A stretch of 64,000 bases of DNA from NCBI GenBank assembly GCA_013397075.1, contig VWZS01004484.1:124001-188000 (forward strand), in the 5' to 3' direction. Positions 37,796-50,284 of this stretch are shown here, piece after piece (the first letter of the stretch is position 1; every line of letters begins with the position of its first letter). The notes under the pieces were generated by a model. That model searched no databases. It had not been told where the DNA came from and saw only the letters and a program-made list of their open reading frames with translations. Source of the DNA: Rhabdornis inornatus. Its lineage: Eukaryota > Chordata > Aves > Passeriformes > Rhabdornithidae. Position numbers and translations under genes: made by a program.

Positions 37796-40700
37796 AATTT
37801 TTGGACTCACAAACTGAGTGTGAAAAAAATCCTTTTTAGCATTTTTTGAGCCTAGGAAAATGACATGCCTTCCTGGGAAATAGTCTTGCTCTGGGCAGAG
37901 CTCTTTTCCAGAAAGGGGTTTGTATTTGGTCAGCTTGGCTGAGATATCTTCAAATGCTTTTTGGTAGAAATATGAACTACTCTGGAAGTCAAGTGCACCT
38001 AAACCCAAAAGCACTACTCTAAATAAAAGGCCAGTAAAAATCCAGAGTCTGGGCTCTTACCAGTGGCTCTGCTAAACTGCTGGCACAGCCCATCAGAGCA
38101 TATTCTAGTCAGAGCAAAGGGAAATATTCAGGACAAAAAGTTGAGTGAGGCCAGATGGATGTGAAGTGTCCCTAAAGCCAGGGACTGCTTCCCAGATCTT
38201 TTTATTGGCCAGCACAGACACAACTTAATTTACAGAAGAGCTGCTAAAATGCAAAACTACAATAAATGTAGTAGAAGGAGAATTTTGAGAATGCCAATAA
38301 GTTTTGTTGCAGCCAGGAAATTATCTTATCAGCTTCAGGAGCAGTCAGGGCTCCTGGGTGTTTCATTTGCTCTCATCCTTTGTAGCACTGTGGCCATTTT
38401 TTAACCAACACTTCATTCACTACTTCACTTCTTTGCATCTCTCAGTTCTCAAAAAAGAATTGTAAATACTCAAGATCTTGGTGGGTATCTTTAGTTTGAA
38501 AAGTTCATTCTCAGGAGAGCACTATAAACTCCTATCAAACAAGTAAAATGTTTTGGCAATGTGAAACACTGTCAAAAATAATGTTACAATAAATGTTATC
38601 ATAAATTCTCAGGTTAGCAGTCACTGTTCTGTGCTTTCCTCCTCCTCAAAACCTTGTTCTCCAAATCTTTCCTCAAAAATCATGTTTTCAATGACAGTTC
38701 CCATTCTTCTCCTTGGAGATTAATTACACATATTCAGTATAAAATGTGGTACTCAAAATTTACAATATAACGTTAAAAAGTCCTTACTAAGCAAAAATAA
38801 AAACTACAAAGCCTCAGTTTTATTAGAATGCAGGAAAGTACTAATGATAAGCCCTCAAACTTGGGAAAAATCAAAATTTGTTTGAGCTCAGCTGTAAACT
38901 GAAGTTCTTAGTTAATTAGCTCATTGCAGCCGTATTAAAACCCCAAGGTAAGCATCTCTGTTCCTAAAGAGAAGCACTGCTCTCAGTAATCGTTTACTAA
39001 CAAGAGAGAGTGAAAACAATCCATTCATCACAGGTATCCAATGAATGAAAGAACAAGTAACTGCAATCTTCCTTCTGCTTTGGACATCCTTTCCCATTAA
39101 AATGTATTCACAGATATATCTTTGAAATAAAGATTTTTACAAGTTATAATTTTGCTAGAGTTGCCTCTCAGCTTTAAACTTTACAAAGTAGTTACAGCTG
39201 AGGATCTGGGAGACGGCTTGGGCTGGTGGTTTGGGATTTTTTCATGTGTGTACATTTGTTTTTTCTCTTTAGCTGGCTATCGTTAAACTACTATTTTTTA
39301 AAGTACATGAGCATTCACATTAAATGTGTATATGAGGCTTTGAGAGCATTAAATATAACTTGTTGCAGGAGAAAAACTGCTTGTTTGGATGGGGAGCTGT
39401 CAAAAGTTAGCAGCTGTTTTTCAGAGCATCAGCACCAAGTGCCCTCAAGCCTGCAGAAATACAGTGCACATGTGCTAAGGATGCTCCCCAGTGAGACACT
39501 GCAATAAAATGCCTTATAAGTATATTTATTCTTTATGTTGTATAATTACCTAGCAGAAAGTAAAGTCTTGAAACCTCTCAGAGTCAAACTGCTGCTCTTA
39601 TCATGTCTTGACAGAAATAAATTGCTCTGCACTTTCACTTTTGGCTTTATCTTGCCATCTGATTTTAGTGGGGGACCAGGCTCAGGGATCTCCCCCTGGT
39701 GTAACTGGGGCTGTCCAGAGCAGCTCCTGCAGTGCCAGGGAGAGAAAACCTCCCCCAGGATGAGGGATGTCCTTCCTGTTGGCATCCCTGCTCCCTCTGC
39801 ACCCCTCCCAGGGCTGCTCTAAGCACAGGCTGATCCTACCTAAGCATTTCTATTCTTAGGTCCCTGCTCTCCAATGTCATAATCTCTGAGATGTGATTTT
39901 CAGAAGAGCCATCTTCTTGTGCTTGTATCAGACATATTATTCACTTAGAAAATATTGGTGCCACTACGAGAACAAATACCCTTTATTATGAATTACTAAT
40001 ATTTATTTGAACCCTGACACATTTCTAATTTCAAGAGAGTACTCAGAGTGACAAACTAATGAGAACTGTCACAGGTCACTGTAATTAGAAACATTTTTCA
40101 AAATGCTGTGTAAGGCAACAGCAGCAATAATATCATTCATAATTCATTAAAACTTAAAACATTCAAGTGAATACAAAAATGCTATATGTGCAACTTTGCC
40201 TGAAAGACTGCATGCAAGAAGAGATATGAATGTGTTCTAGTTGTATGATAATTTCCCTTTTATTCAAATGACCTAAATTTTTGTCTTTCTTATGATGTGA
40301 TTACTTTCATAGCAACAGTTTCAAAGCTGTGATCAATTTGAATGAAAAATGATTATGACTGGATGTTTCAATTCAATGTTTCTACAAGATAATAAAATGA
40401 AGGTAAAAGGGGTTTAACACATCCTATCAGCAGTAGGATTCTGAATAGCTGAAAATATGTGAGTTTTGAGAAAAAAATATAATGCCTCGTTTCCATGCCT
40501 GCAATGCAGTTAATGAAATAACCTTATTAATTTAAAATAATTTCATTTCTGAAAGCTCCAAGTAAATGCTTAAAAACAGCTGATCAAGTACTATTTTAAA
40601 TAACAAAATTTCACATCAAAACAGCTTTGTGATTACCTGGTATCGGTAATTATTCTCATTTGTTTTGCTTAATTTGCCAACTGTTTTGTGTTCTTTATTC

Positions 40701-41990
40701 AGGTAATTTAAAATCATTCATTTTAAAAATGGGTGAAAGAATGGAAAATATGCAATCCAAGAACTAAGCTGTAACTGCTAATGCAGCATGAACTGCAATA
40801 TTGTTTTGATTACCAGAGAATGGATACATTAGGAAGTAGAAAAAGAAATATAGATGCAGACCTTTGCTATGATCTGTCTTACAAACACAATGCAATTGGA
40901 AATTTCTTTACCTGTAACTGTTTGTGCCTAATTCTGCTACTGTTTTACACTTAATCACAGATTTTCTCTATTAGGCATTCTGAGAACACAATAAAAATTA
41001 TTCTGGAATTTATCATTAGGATTTTTTTTAATTAACCTTATAATCTCCTTCTTTAAAGCAGGCAAAAATTGAGGTCACACTATCATACCAATGTAGTGAC
41101 TGGAGAGTGGGACACTTAATGCTCCCCAGATAAACAGATGAGTATTTTCATTCAGGTTTAGTATAATGGCCAGCACTGTATTATGTAGTCTTGTGACAGC
41201 TCATTTTGAAAACCATCATTACTGGCTGATTCAAGCTACATTTCACTAAATAAAGCTTGGAAACCATTACAAACACAGTTTACAGGAAAACAGTCACAAG
41301 TAAAGGACCTCATCCACTTTATGTTTAAGACATGTCTAGAGTACTTGGCTTGTTAGTGACCATCTCAAATAGACTTAAGCACAAGTGACCAGGCAGCTGG
41401 ACCCTTTAATGAGAAGCTTAGTTCCTTTTAAAAAAATTCTTGAATAAATTCCTGTGATATTAATTGTTTTTTTCTTTTTTTCTTAGACATGCTGCTAATT
41501 TTATTAGACATAAAATTTCCATTTTATTAGACATTTACTGAGCTGTAAATAAGTGTTTCATTGTTATATTGGTGAGCTGTGCTAAGCATTCAAAGCAAGG
41601 AAAGTCACAGCGTGCACTCTGAGGTTTGTGAGATGGAAGAGTCAAAAGTGACAGTCAGTTTCCCTCAAGCTTTTGAAAACTGCAAATACATTTATCATGA
41701 GATTGTTTTGTTTTTTTTTAAATTGCCAGGTAAGATTTCTTCTTCATTTTTCTTCAGGCCTAAGATTATATTACCAAGCTTTTCCTTGTAAGCATGAAAA
41801 GTTAAACTACACAATCAAGTGTTTCTCAACACATTAAGCTGAAATGTTTTTTTGTAATTGAAGATTTTGGAGGCATTATGGAGATCTGTGGTGATTCTGA
41901 TGGTGAGCAGAGTGGAAAGGGTTACATGGAATAATACACCAAAGAAAATATCTAAACACCGTGAAAACAGCCCTGTCTTCAGGGCTCTGC

Positions 41991-42005
41991 ACTGCCTCCT
42001 GCTGT
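41991..42005 (-). promoter_or_regulatory. CTCF-like motif, minus orientation
   Basis: ACTGCCTCCTGCTGT fits 13 of 15 positions of the reverse-complement CTCF consensus RSYGCCMYCTRSTGG. Its orientation faces the plus-strand candidate at 32296, giving a possible convergent pair about 10 kb apart. This is a motif match only. Confidence 0.28.
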
Positions 42006-44647
42006 GACAGGCTGTCCTGACAAACCTGGTTTACCCAGACTGGCATCCTGTGCACCGAAGCTGAAATCCCAGATCACAAAAGCATTAAATGACAAGAGAA
42101 GGATTCTTAACTTGGAAGGTGAATTATATTTCTATGAATTGTTTATCAACTGTATCTGTTCCTGAGTTACTAAGAGCCAATAAAGAAGGTGTTTGAGCTT
42201 GAAAAAGCAATCTGCTCCCTGTGCTGGATGACAGAAATAAATAGGTTCACAAATAAAAAAAATTAAGGGCTCATCACACTTTGTTTTTCTCTTGAGTCTT
42301 GGGTATTTTGAAGCAGAGCAATATTTCCTCTTTGATTTACCTAATCTCACTAGAGCCAGGAGCAGTTACTTTTGGAGAGAGATGTTTCTCCTGACAGGAG
42401 ATTACCTCTTATTTTGTCAAATAGCCAGTGGGCCATATAAATCATAGCTGGCCTGCAGACATGGACCTGATAAGGGCTCCTAGGGCAGTGCCAGATTTTC
42501 TGCTTTGATAAGCCACTGCCCCTTGTGCAGAAAGCAGGAATGATCCTGTGCTTTTAGCCTGCTGCACTGAAATTCCACAAAATTTCCTTGTGCCTTATTG
42601 CAACTTTTTCTATACTGGATTATTTTACCACATTGATCGACTCCTAGGTTAAGTGAGGAAGTCACCAGGTAAAAGTGAAGTTAGAGAAATGGGCTTTTAA
42701 TTATTTTTGTCCAGATTTTAAAGCTGTCCCACTGCTTTTCATGCTGTGTAATTACTATGCTTATCATTAGAAATAGGCTTTGGTGCTGAGTAGTAAGAGA
42801 CATCCATTCTCTTATAGAACTTGCATATGTTTTAGAAAAGCCAAGCCCCAGCTTCTTCCATCATCTCAGACTATGTGCTTTCAAGGTTTCTTTCTTACCA
42901 AAATATGAAAACTCCAGCAGACATAAAAGTTTTGGGTTTCACTTCAGCATAGCACTATGCTTTAGTGTGTCATTAAATGTAGAAACGCTTTAAGGCATTT
43001 TCTGGAATTAGACTTTACAGCTATTGGCACCATGTATCAATTTCATAGCAAAGCAAGGAATAAAGTACAGAAGTCATAACTTGCAGGCTTCACAAGTAAG
43101 TTTTCAGAGCATGTAGGAATGAATAGTTCTACTTCATATTTTATTATTCTCTTTTGTCTAAAGTATCTTATTGTTTAATATACAGGAAATTTAACTAATA
43201 TCTACTGTTCCAAAATGCCAGATTGATTGACAATAATGTTGAGAATAACACATATTTGCTAATAAATATGACCAAAAAATTAATTGTAATTTACATTCAA
43301 ATATACAAGTGATTCCTGGAATTATTAAAGTAGTGATAGAGGAGCTTGTTATATGTGGGCTGTGAAACACTCTGCAGGCTTTTCCACCTCAAAACCTCAA
43401 TTTGCCATTGGAAAAAATAAAGTGGGCGAATCTAAAACAATTCTAGCTCTCTCCTGTGGAGGTGCCTTGTTTTCTGCAGGTAAAAGTCCATCCTCCAGGT
43501 TCAGAACCAACTCAAGATGTTAAGAGTTACCTTTCAGTTGCCCATTACAACTTCTGTTCCCAAGCCAGAAACAAGAATTATTAAAAATATTGCAAAATTA
43601 TTTTTTAAAAGTCTGACTTCTCACTGCACATGTATCAGGATTCACTATTTTACAGAACTGCTTGTTTCAGGAATTCCCTAGTACTTGGTACTGCAGTAGA
43701 CTTCAAATTTTCCTTCATCTATTTGCGTGTTTATCAGTTTATTTTCTGCTGTCAGAATTTGATAGACCAACATCTTGTAATTTAGTACTTCAAAATCTAT
43801 AGAAATTATTGCTTCACTTCTAATTCTGTGCTTCATTAGCTTAAGAGTGGAGTGTATTTGTACTAATGGAGACAACCAAATTCATCACTAGTTACTGTCA
43901 CTAAGGCATCTGAAAAAGAAGTCATGCTTTCGAAAAACTTGAACAAAACAGAATCGTGTATATTCTTAAAGGACAGGAAATTTATCACATTGATTTGACT
44001 GAATTTAGCTCAGTGATCAAATGTCATTCAGTAAACATTGATGGCTTTCACTGTCTGCAACTCTTGAGCAGGATGCTGATAAATGTGTGGTGTTGGTATG
44101 AGGAGTGTGGGGGTTTTTCCATGATTTACTACAATCCTTAATTTCTTCCCTGTGACTAACTATGACAAATTCCCAGTGGTTACTTTCTTAAAGGGGGATT
44201 TAACAAAGGAAGTCAGAAATGAGGGCCAGTAATAGCCAGCAACTTTGGGGACTTTTTAAGATTTCTTGAACACTGTTTGAAAACAGAAGGGTACTCTCAA
44301 ACCTCAATTTCATTGGGGTGAAGCTCAGGACTGCAGCTCCATCTGTGCATTCTTCCTTTCAGACTGCAGAGCCCTGACAGAGCAGCTGAATACTGCAGTA
44401 AAAATAAGCAAATAAGCATAAAAAGCATTTTATGGAAGAGAATTCTTGTCTAATCAGAAGCCATCTACTTCAGTTCCATAAATCTTAATGACCATACATT
44501 AGCACATAATGCCTTTAAACGCTATTTTCTGTTATATTAAATTTGCAGTAAGTAAGTGCATTTGGGTTCTTCTGAATTGGAGATGAGACATTCCGTGATG
44601 TAAGTGAAATTGCTTAATAGCCATCTTCAAATCATACATTCCAGATT

Positions 44648-44661
44648 AAAAAAAAAAAAAA
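44648..44661. repeat. poly(A) run, about 14 bp
   Basis: Uninterrupted A run followed by AGGAAGAAAGG. No retroposon body was recognised next to it. Confidence 0.7.
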
Positions 44662-45855
44662 GGAAGAAAGGCAAACCAAATTACTTCATTTAATATCAGT
44701 TCCTACCCTTATAAAAATTTTTCAATTTGCAGTGTGACACTTTCTCTTCCAGAATTTTCATCTCAGGCAAATGAAGCTATAAAACACTTGGTTTCTCCCT
44801 TTAGGAATGTCATTGTTCATATCTTTTGTTACTCCCATTGACAGCAAAGTTTTTCCAAACAGGCTGGAAGCAGCAGTGAATGTTTTGTTTTAGCAGAGCT
44901 TTCCTATTTGCTTTGTTATGTCCTCTGAGGACTCCAAACCCCTGCCCTCCCTTCTCACTGATTCTCACGGTAGGCACCTGGGAATAGGCAATTGGGAATA
45001 AACACCACAAATCCTCAATTTTGTCTTACAATGCAGAAAAGTCCCGTATTTTGACTAAGCAGTTATACACTGGAACAAAAATATTTATGAATATGAAACA
45101 AAGAGCAGTTACATTTTCACCCCTCTACTGCTCAGAGACATTATTCATGCACATTTTATTGACTTGCAGGAACAATCACAGGTATTTTCAAATTTTGTGG
45201 ATAATTATTCAAGAATACAATTAGATCTTGCCACAAAATACGGGGCTACAGCTTTTATCAAATGCTTCAAAAGCCTGACAATGTTGCTCCTTGACAATTT
45301 AACTGCTTGACAATGCTGCAACTGGGTGAGCAAGCCAATTGCATCCACTGGATAGAACATCAACCTCTATTAACCAAAACTGAACCCTAAACCACACTGT
45401 TCCACAGTAAACATTTGATCTGTCTGGTGCAAAAACAGTGCTATTGATCTCCCCAGGGTGATTTGAACTTATGAAAACATAACATAAAGGGGTTTTTTAA
45501 GACTCCTAGACCACAGATATTGCCCATGGTGCAGTTCTGGCCAGAGCAGCATCCTGGTGGTTCCTGCTGTACCCTTGTAGACTCTGGGGAGCAGCTGAGT
45601 TAACCCCAGCCTGGGGGTCCTCTCAGGGACAGCACTGAACAGGAACTCCCAGACAAATAAACATCAATTTCAATCACCTTTTGCCTTTTCTTATTTCACA
45701 TGAATCAGCCATTTAGAGATGGGGGGTGGGGGTTTATATCTGTCTAATGGTGTTTATATCAGTACATATATAGACACACTTGAACAAAACTCACTTTTAG
45801 AACTAAAGCACCCTATTACATAATAAATTGTGTAAAAACAGGCATTATGTCTGAT

Positions 45856-45870
45856 ATGATGATGATGATG
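45856..45870. repeat. (ATG)5 microsatellite
   Basis: Five perfect ATG units preceded by ATAT-type sequence. Short and of no evident function. Confidence 0.85.
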
Positions 45871-46930
45871 AATGCTAGCAAAACCCATAAGTAATAGGGG
45901 ACCATGTTACTGCAACAAGGTTATCTTATCAAGGGTAGTTGCATTTACACTTGGAAAAAAATTCCTCTGCTCTACACAGACAAATCTCCATTGTACAGGG
46001 GCCCAGGAGCAGCCACCACTTTTGCTGTAGAGTTATAAGAAATTTACTGAACATTTTCTTCCAAGACAGTGATAAAATTGGATTCTCTTTCTATTATAAA
46101 AATTCTATATGTCAGGAAAAAATAAAACATGTTGATTCATTTAAGGCTGGAGAGATAAGTAAATGCAATTTAAACTGAGCAAATATCAGAAAACTATTGT
46201 CAGAGTAATTTCATTTTCAAAATTAATATGACAATACACATCACCCTACAAAATTCCTTTCTAATGATACTGGTTTTCTCAAGTTAACTTAAACTTTACA
46301 TTGATTTTGAGTGTAATGCAGTAAAAGAAAGTTAACTTTTTGATTTTTTTAGACATTAAAAAAATCAAAATTTGTAAAAAGTCTTAGCCACTTATTTACT
46401 TCATTTACTTACTTGCTTTAATTTGGAGAAAATACACCAAATACACAATCTATTAAATTTATTACTACAACAGACTGTTAATTTCCTTGAAATTCAATTA
46501 CAAAAACCGATTTGAGCAATTTAATATTTGACAAGCTACAAATAATTTCAGTTAACGAGGAGGTTTTACAAATTAGCCCCATGCCACATTTTGCTTTTGT
46601 GAGATGACATTCATTCAAAGCATTTTTATTAAGCTGATTATTACTGTGGTATTTTAGACAGCTTTTCTTACAGGCAATGTAATTTTACTCAATTGCTTAG
46701 AACGATAAGAATATGGACTTTTAAAATAGGAGTGATTATAATTTGCTTCCAAACTAGCAGAGCACAGCAGCTCAGGAGCTAATCTCAACACATATTCTCC
46801 ACATTCACTTCAGGGAACTGCATGATTGCACCAACTCCAAAGCTGTGGATTGCTGGACTTGAACCAGAGCTGGCTGAATCCAGCCTTGGGAATCTCTGCA
46901 TTTGGAACAATTGTACTATATACAACTGTA

Positions 46931-46950
46931 TGTGTATATATATATGTGTA
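46931..46950. repeat. TG/TA-rich dinucleotide run
   Basis: TGTGTATATATATATGTGTA abuts the end of the 46.9-kb LTR and blurs its boundary. The LTR end may have seeded the dinucleotide expansion. Confidence 0.7.
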
Positions 46951-47281
46951 ATGATGGGGTCATGGGTTGGAGACAAGAATTCACTGAGGGTCATCAACAA
47001 ACAGCACTGGGTTTATTCTGGCTGTCCCTGTTATAGGGGGTTTGAATTTGAATTTCCCCCATTCACATGTGATTACTTGAGGTCTCACCACCAGCCAGCT
47101 CCCTGGCCAGTGACACATCTGCATTTAGGGCTGAGTGAGATTTGCTGGGATCCCTCTGCAGGTTTGAACCCAACCTATCCTTGTTCACCCAGGGACCTAT
47201 TCATTGAACAGGTTAGCCAGACTGGGTTTCTTATTTATGGCCAAATTATCTGCCCAGCTACCGACTAGCTGTGATGTTACA
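46947..47281 (-). mobile_element. solo LTR, older relative of the 23.4-kb LTR
   Basis: Read on the minus strand it begins TGTAACATCACAG and ends at TACA. An AATAAA signal lies at 47012-47017 (minus). Homology to the LTR at 23377-23857 is visible in U3: 47097-47179 lines up with 23672-23755, with TGCTGGGATCCC shared exactly and roughly two thirds of bases matching by eye. The outer TATGGCCA...ATCTG segments also line up. It is about 150 bp shorter than its relative, nearly all downstream of the poly(A) signal. Only one CpG remains, as expected for an old methylated insertion. An open frame of 148 codons crossing it on the plus strand is not a gene. Confidence 0.62.
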
Positions 47282-48764
47282 CAACTGCAGATGCATTTTG
47301 TTTTTATTTTGGGAGGTACAAAGGGACATTACAGAAGCTGGGCACTTGAGATTCTCAGAATTTCAAAACTGACCTAATTATTCCCATTAAAATCAGTACA
47401 AAATTTACTACTGACTGGTATGAATACACAGCTAAACTAGTAGTAAGTAATTTTGCATTTGCCTTTTCAGAAAAAATATGAATTTATTGTTTGACTCCCT
47501 CAAGAGATGGGCAGAGAGTGTTTGGCTGAATTTTAACATCCCTTCTAAACTTAGTTTTTATGTATTTAAGTTGAAGTTGTACCTGAATATAATTAATGAA
47601 TGATTAAGGATCTGGGAATTTGACCCTCTGACTGAAGAAAAAAGGAGAAAATGAATTGATTTGCTGTTTAGAAGCCTTCAGTTTCAGCAATACAATTTCC
47701 AGTATGCCTAGGACTAGGGAAATCTTAGCTTGTTTCACTAAGTGTCCAAAGAAATGCCAGATAATTTTGAAAATATTCATATTTGCATTTAAGATTTGAA
47801 CATAATAAAGTCTAAAATATCTTATCTATTAGGCACATCTTCCCTCCTCAAGGATAAAATACCCTATGGAAAGCACCATAGGCTACTTTCAGTTATTATA
47901 ACTGAAAAATAACTATTAAAATATAGAGATGGGAATTCCTCAGGACAGAGAGAGCTTTTCACAGGTCCAGATGTTGGAATCTCCAAAATTAGGTGTAAAA
48001 ATAGATGCCCTTCCAGTTCTATTACTAGACAAATTCTTTTTCCTTTGAACTGCCAGATATACATATGGAAGAGTGTAAATGTCTAGGAAACTGTAATTAA
48101 ACAGAACATTTAAAGTCAAAACCATTAGGCCCTGGCAACACTTTCTTCTTTCTTGACAGAAATTCCTGGGCACAGAGTCTGAACAAGGCAGGAGCAAAGT
48201 TAAAATATGGATGGAGAAAACAGAATCACTGAAATACAGTGAACATCACAAGTCAAGCATGCTGTAGCTATTAAGGCCCTATACAGGTTAAAAGAAAGCA
48301 CACCCTAAATTATAATTAGCTGGTTTTCTGTTTAATGTATTTATAGTTTCAGCTGGTTGGGGATGAGCATAGCATAAGCTCTTCTGCACATGGAAGGGAG
48401 CAAACATACTGATTTCAATAGCTGAGCTATTACACATAATTTCAAGATTTTACTAACTTGCTGATTCTAATTTTATGACTGTGAAATACTTGAAGTGTTG
48501 TTTTTCTGCACTGGGAGTTTTTGTAGTTGGGGTTCTTTTGGGTTGTGGTTTGCTTGGGGGTTTGTGTGAAAAAGCTGCTGTATGTGAAGGTACCATAAAT
48601 GAGCACTAATACTTAAAATTGCACACACCTTGAATATAAAAGGCAGTTGAGTGCCCTCTTTGTTCTCACAGGCAGAATAAAGCACTAGAGAATGATGACA
48701 AGAGTAAAACAAAAGTAGTTCTCAACATTTGGATGAGCTACCTGGCACAAAATGTTTTCCTATT

Positions 48765-48830
48765 TTGTTTTGGGGGCTGGGGGGAGGTGTTTGTTCATTT
48801 TGGTTTTGGGGGTTTTTTCCCTCACCTAAA
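48765..48830 (-). repeat. T/G-rich low-complexity tract
   Basis: Irregular T-runs and G-runs, the complement of the A/C-rich tracts elsewhere. It includes GGGGGCTGGGGGG, a local guanine cluster. A similar weaker patch is at 48498-48570. Confidence 0.55.
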
Positions 48831-50268
48831 TTATTCAGACAGACTGATGCTGTTTTGAGCAGAATTCGTTTTCCAGAGATGCAGACAAATATGCACTACA
48901 ATATATGCCTCTTATGAGCAGTGGTTTCAGGGACTGCCTATTGATTTCATAGCTGTACATATAGATCACAACTGTCTATTTTAATCTAAGGTTTCCTTAT
49001 TAGAACTGCTCAGATATTTTGGGATTTTTTAGGGACAGTAATGCATGCATGATACCTGCAGGTGCTCTTCAGAAATTTCTCTGCTCATTTATCGTCACAT
49101 GACTTCTTTTGGATTAATGTTTAAAATATAAAGAACTATCAAATATAAAATACCTGATGGTACAGTTCACGGCAGAAAAGGACCCTGAAATTTCTCCTGC
49201 CACCTCTGTGGAGATCTAAACTTAATTGCAGGCAATGTACTGCGATTTTTTATTTCTGCTTAGGAGAGGAAGGGTAGCAATACCCACCCTCAAATGAAGA
49301 AACAATACAAAGCTGCCTCTCAGCAGAACTGAAAGATCAGCACTAACTGGGAAAACTGTTGGTTTCAGCTGCTGAAAGCACACACATCCTGCCTGTCAAG
49401 GGTGCTGATTTGGCTCATTCTGTAGCAAATTAATCTTGCTATGCAGGGAAGTGGGCTAGCAGCTGTCAGTCAGTGACCCGTGACATTTCTGTACCCTGCA
49501 TGGTAAATAACTCACTCAATAAAAGCCTGTGGAGCACAATGTGGAACAGTCACAGCCTGCACTGAGCAGAATACCCAGGTTTCCACCTGCCATACATTAG
49601 GAGAACAGGATTCCCTGAAGTAACCTGAGGGAAACCAACACATTGTCCCAAGATGCTTAATCTTGTGAGAATACAGCCACAATGTGCTGCCTTAGCCGAT
49701 AACCTCAAAAGATCACTATTTTTTTAAGACAAGACTTATCCTAAGTAGATGGGTGGTATTAAAGGTACCAATTCACTCTGGAATTTATACACTGAGGCAC
49801 TCTCCAGCTACACTGTCTTATTAAGCATCAGACCATGAAAGGACCCAATTACATCTTTAATTAGGTGAGACTTGACCTACAGCTGAGAACTTGCTGTATT
49901 TGCACTCATCAGTAGATCACTGTTTTATCAGCTACACACCACTCTACTGTGAGCAGCTTTTAGTTGTACGGCATGGCAGCTTCAAAATGTAACTATATAA
50001 AAATCTTTTTATTGCCTTAAATTAAATAGGAAAAAAGGAAAGGGTTCATCCACTCAACAGACTCAAAGTGCAGAGGGAGGAATATCAGAGGGTGGAAGAG
50101 GTGATATGGGGAAATTACACAAAATCCTTAATTTTAGAATGTTTTAAGCTATGGGAGCTTCATATTTTACATAATATTTTATGTGAAGCACTACAGAATA
50201 TGTTATTTTAATATTAAAAGTACCATGTAATTCAGAATAATATTAATAAAATAAAATGCATACAACAG

Positions 50269-50284
50269 GTGTGTGTGTGTGTGT
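50269..50284. repeat. (GT)8 microsatellite
   Basis: Eight perfect GT units, preceded by ACAACAG and followed by CCCTGAACC. Confidence 0.9.

Larger units (their letters stand above)
37796..46946. other. non-coding stretch, no gene recognised
   Basis: About 9 kb of AT-rich unique sequence. It includes a GC-richer patch at about 39660-39830, a CTCF-like motif at 41991-42005, a poly(A) run at 44648-44661 and an (ATG)5 run at 45856-45870. The stretch 45400-45660 ends in an AATAAA and is mildly LTR-like, but no termini could be defined. Nothing else was recognised. Confidence 0.55.

Noticed and set aside
37566..37797. Phenylalanine-rich minus frames and lysine-rich plus frames
   Set aside because: Pure composition artefact of the A-rich tract.
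45400..45660. Possible fourth LTR ending near an AATAAA
   Set aside because: No TG...CA termini, target duplication or similarity to the other LTRs could be defined.
46822..47268. 148-codon plus-strand open frame
   Set aside because: It runs antisense across the 46.9-kb LTR and is explained by that repeat.
23377..47281. A single large provirus bounded by the two related LTRs
   Set aside because: The LTRs are only about two thirds similar, have different U5 lengths, and no gag, pol or env sequence is visible between them.
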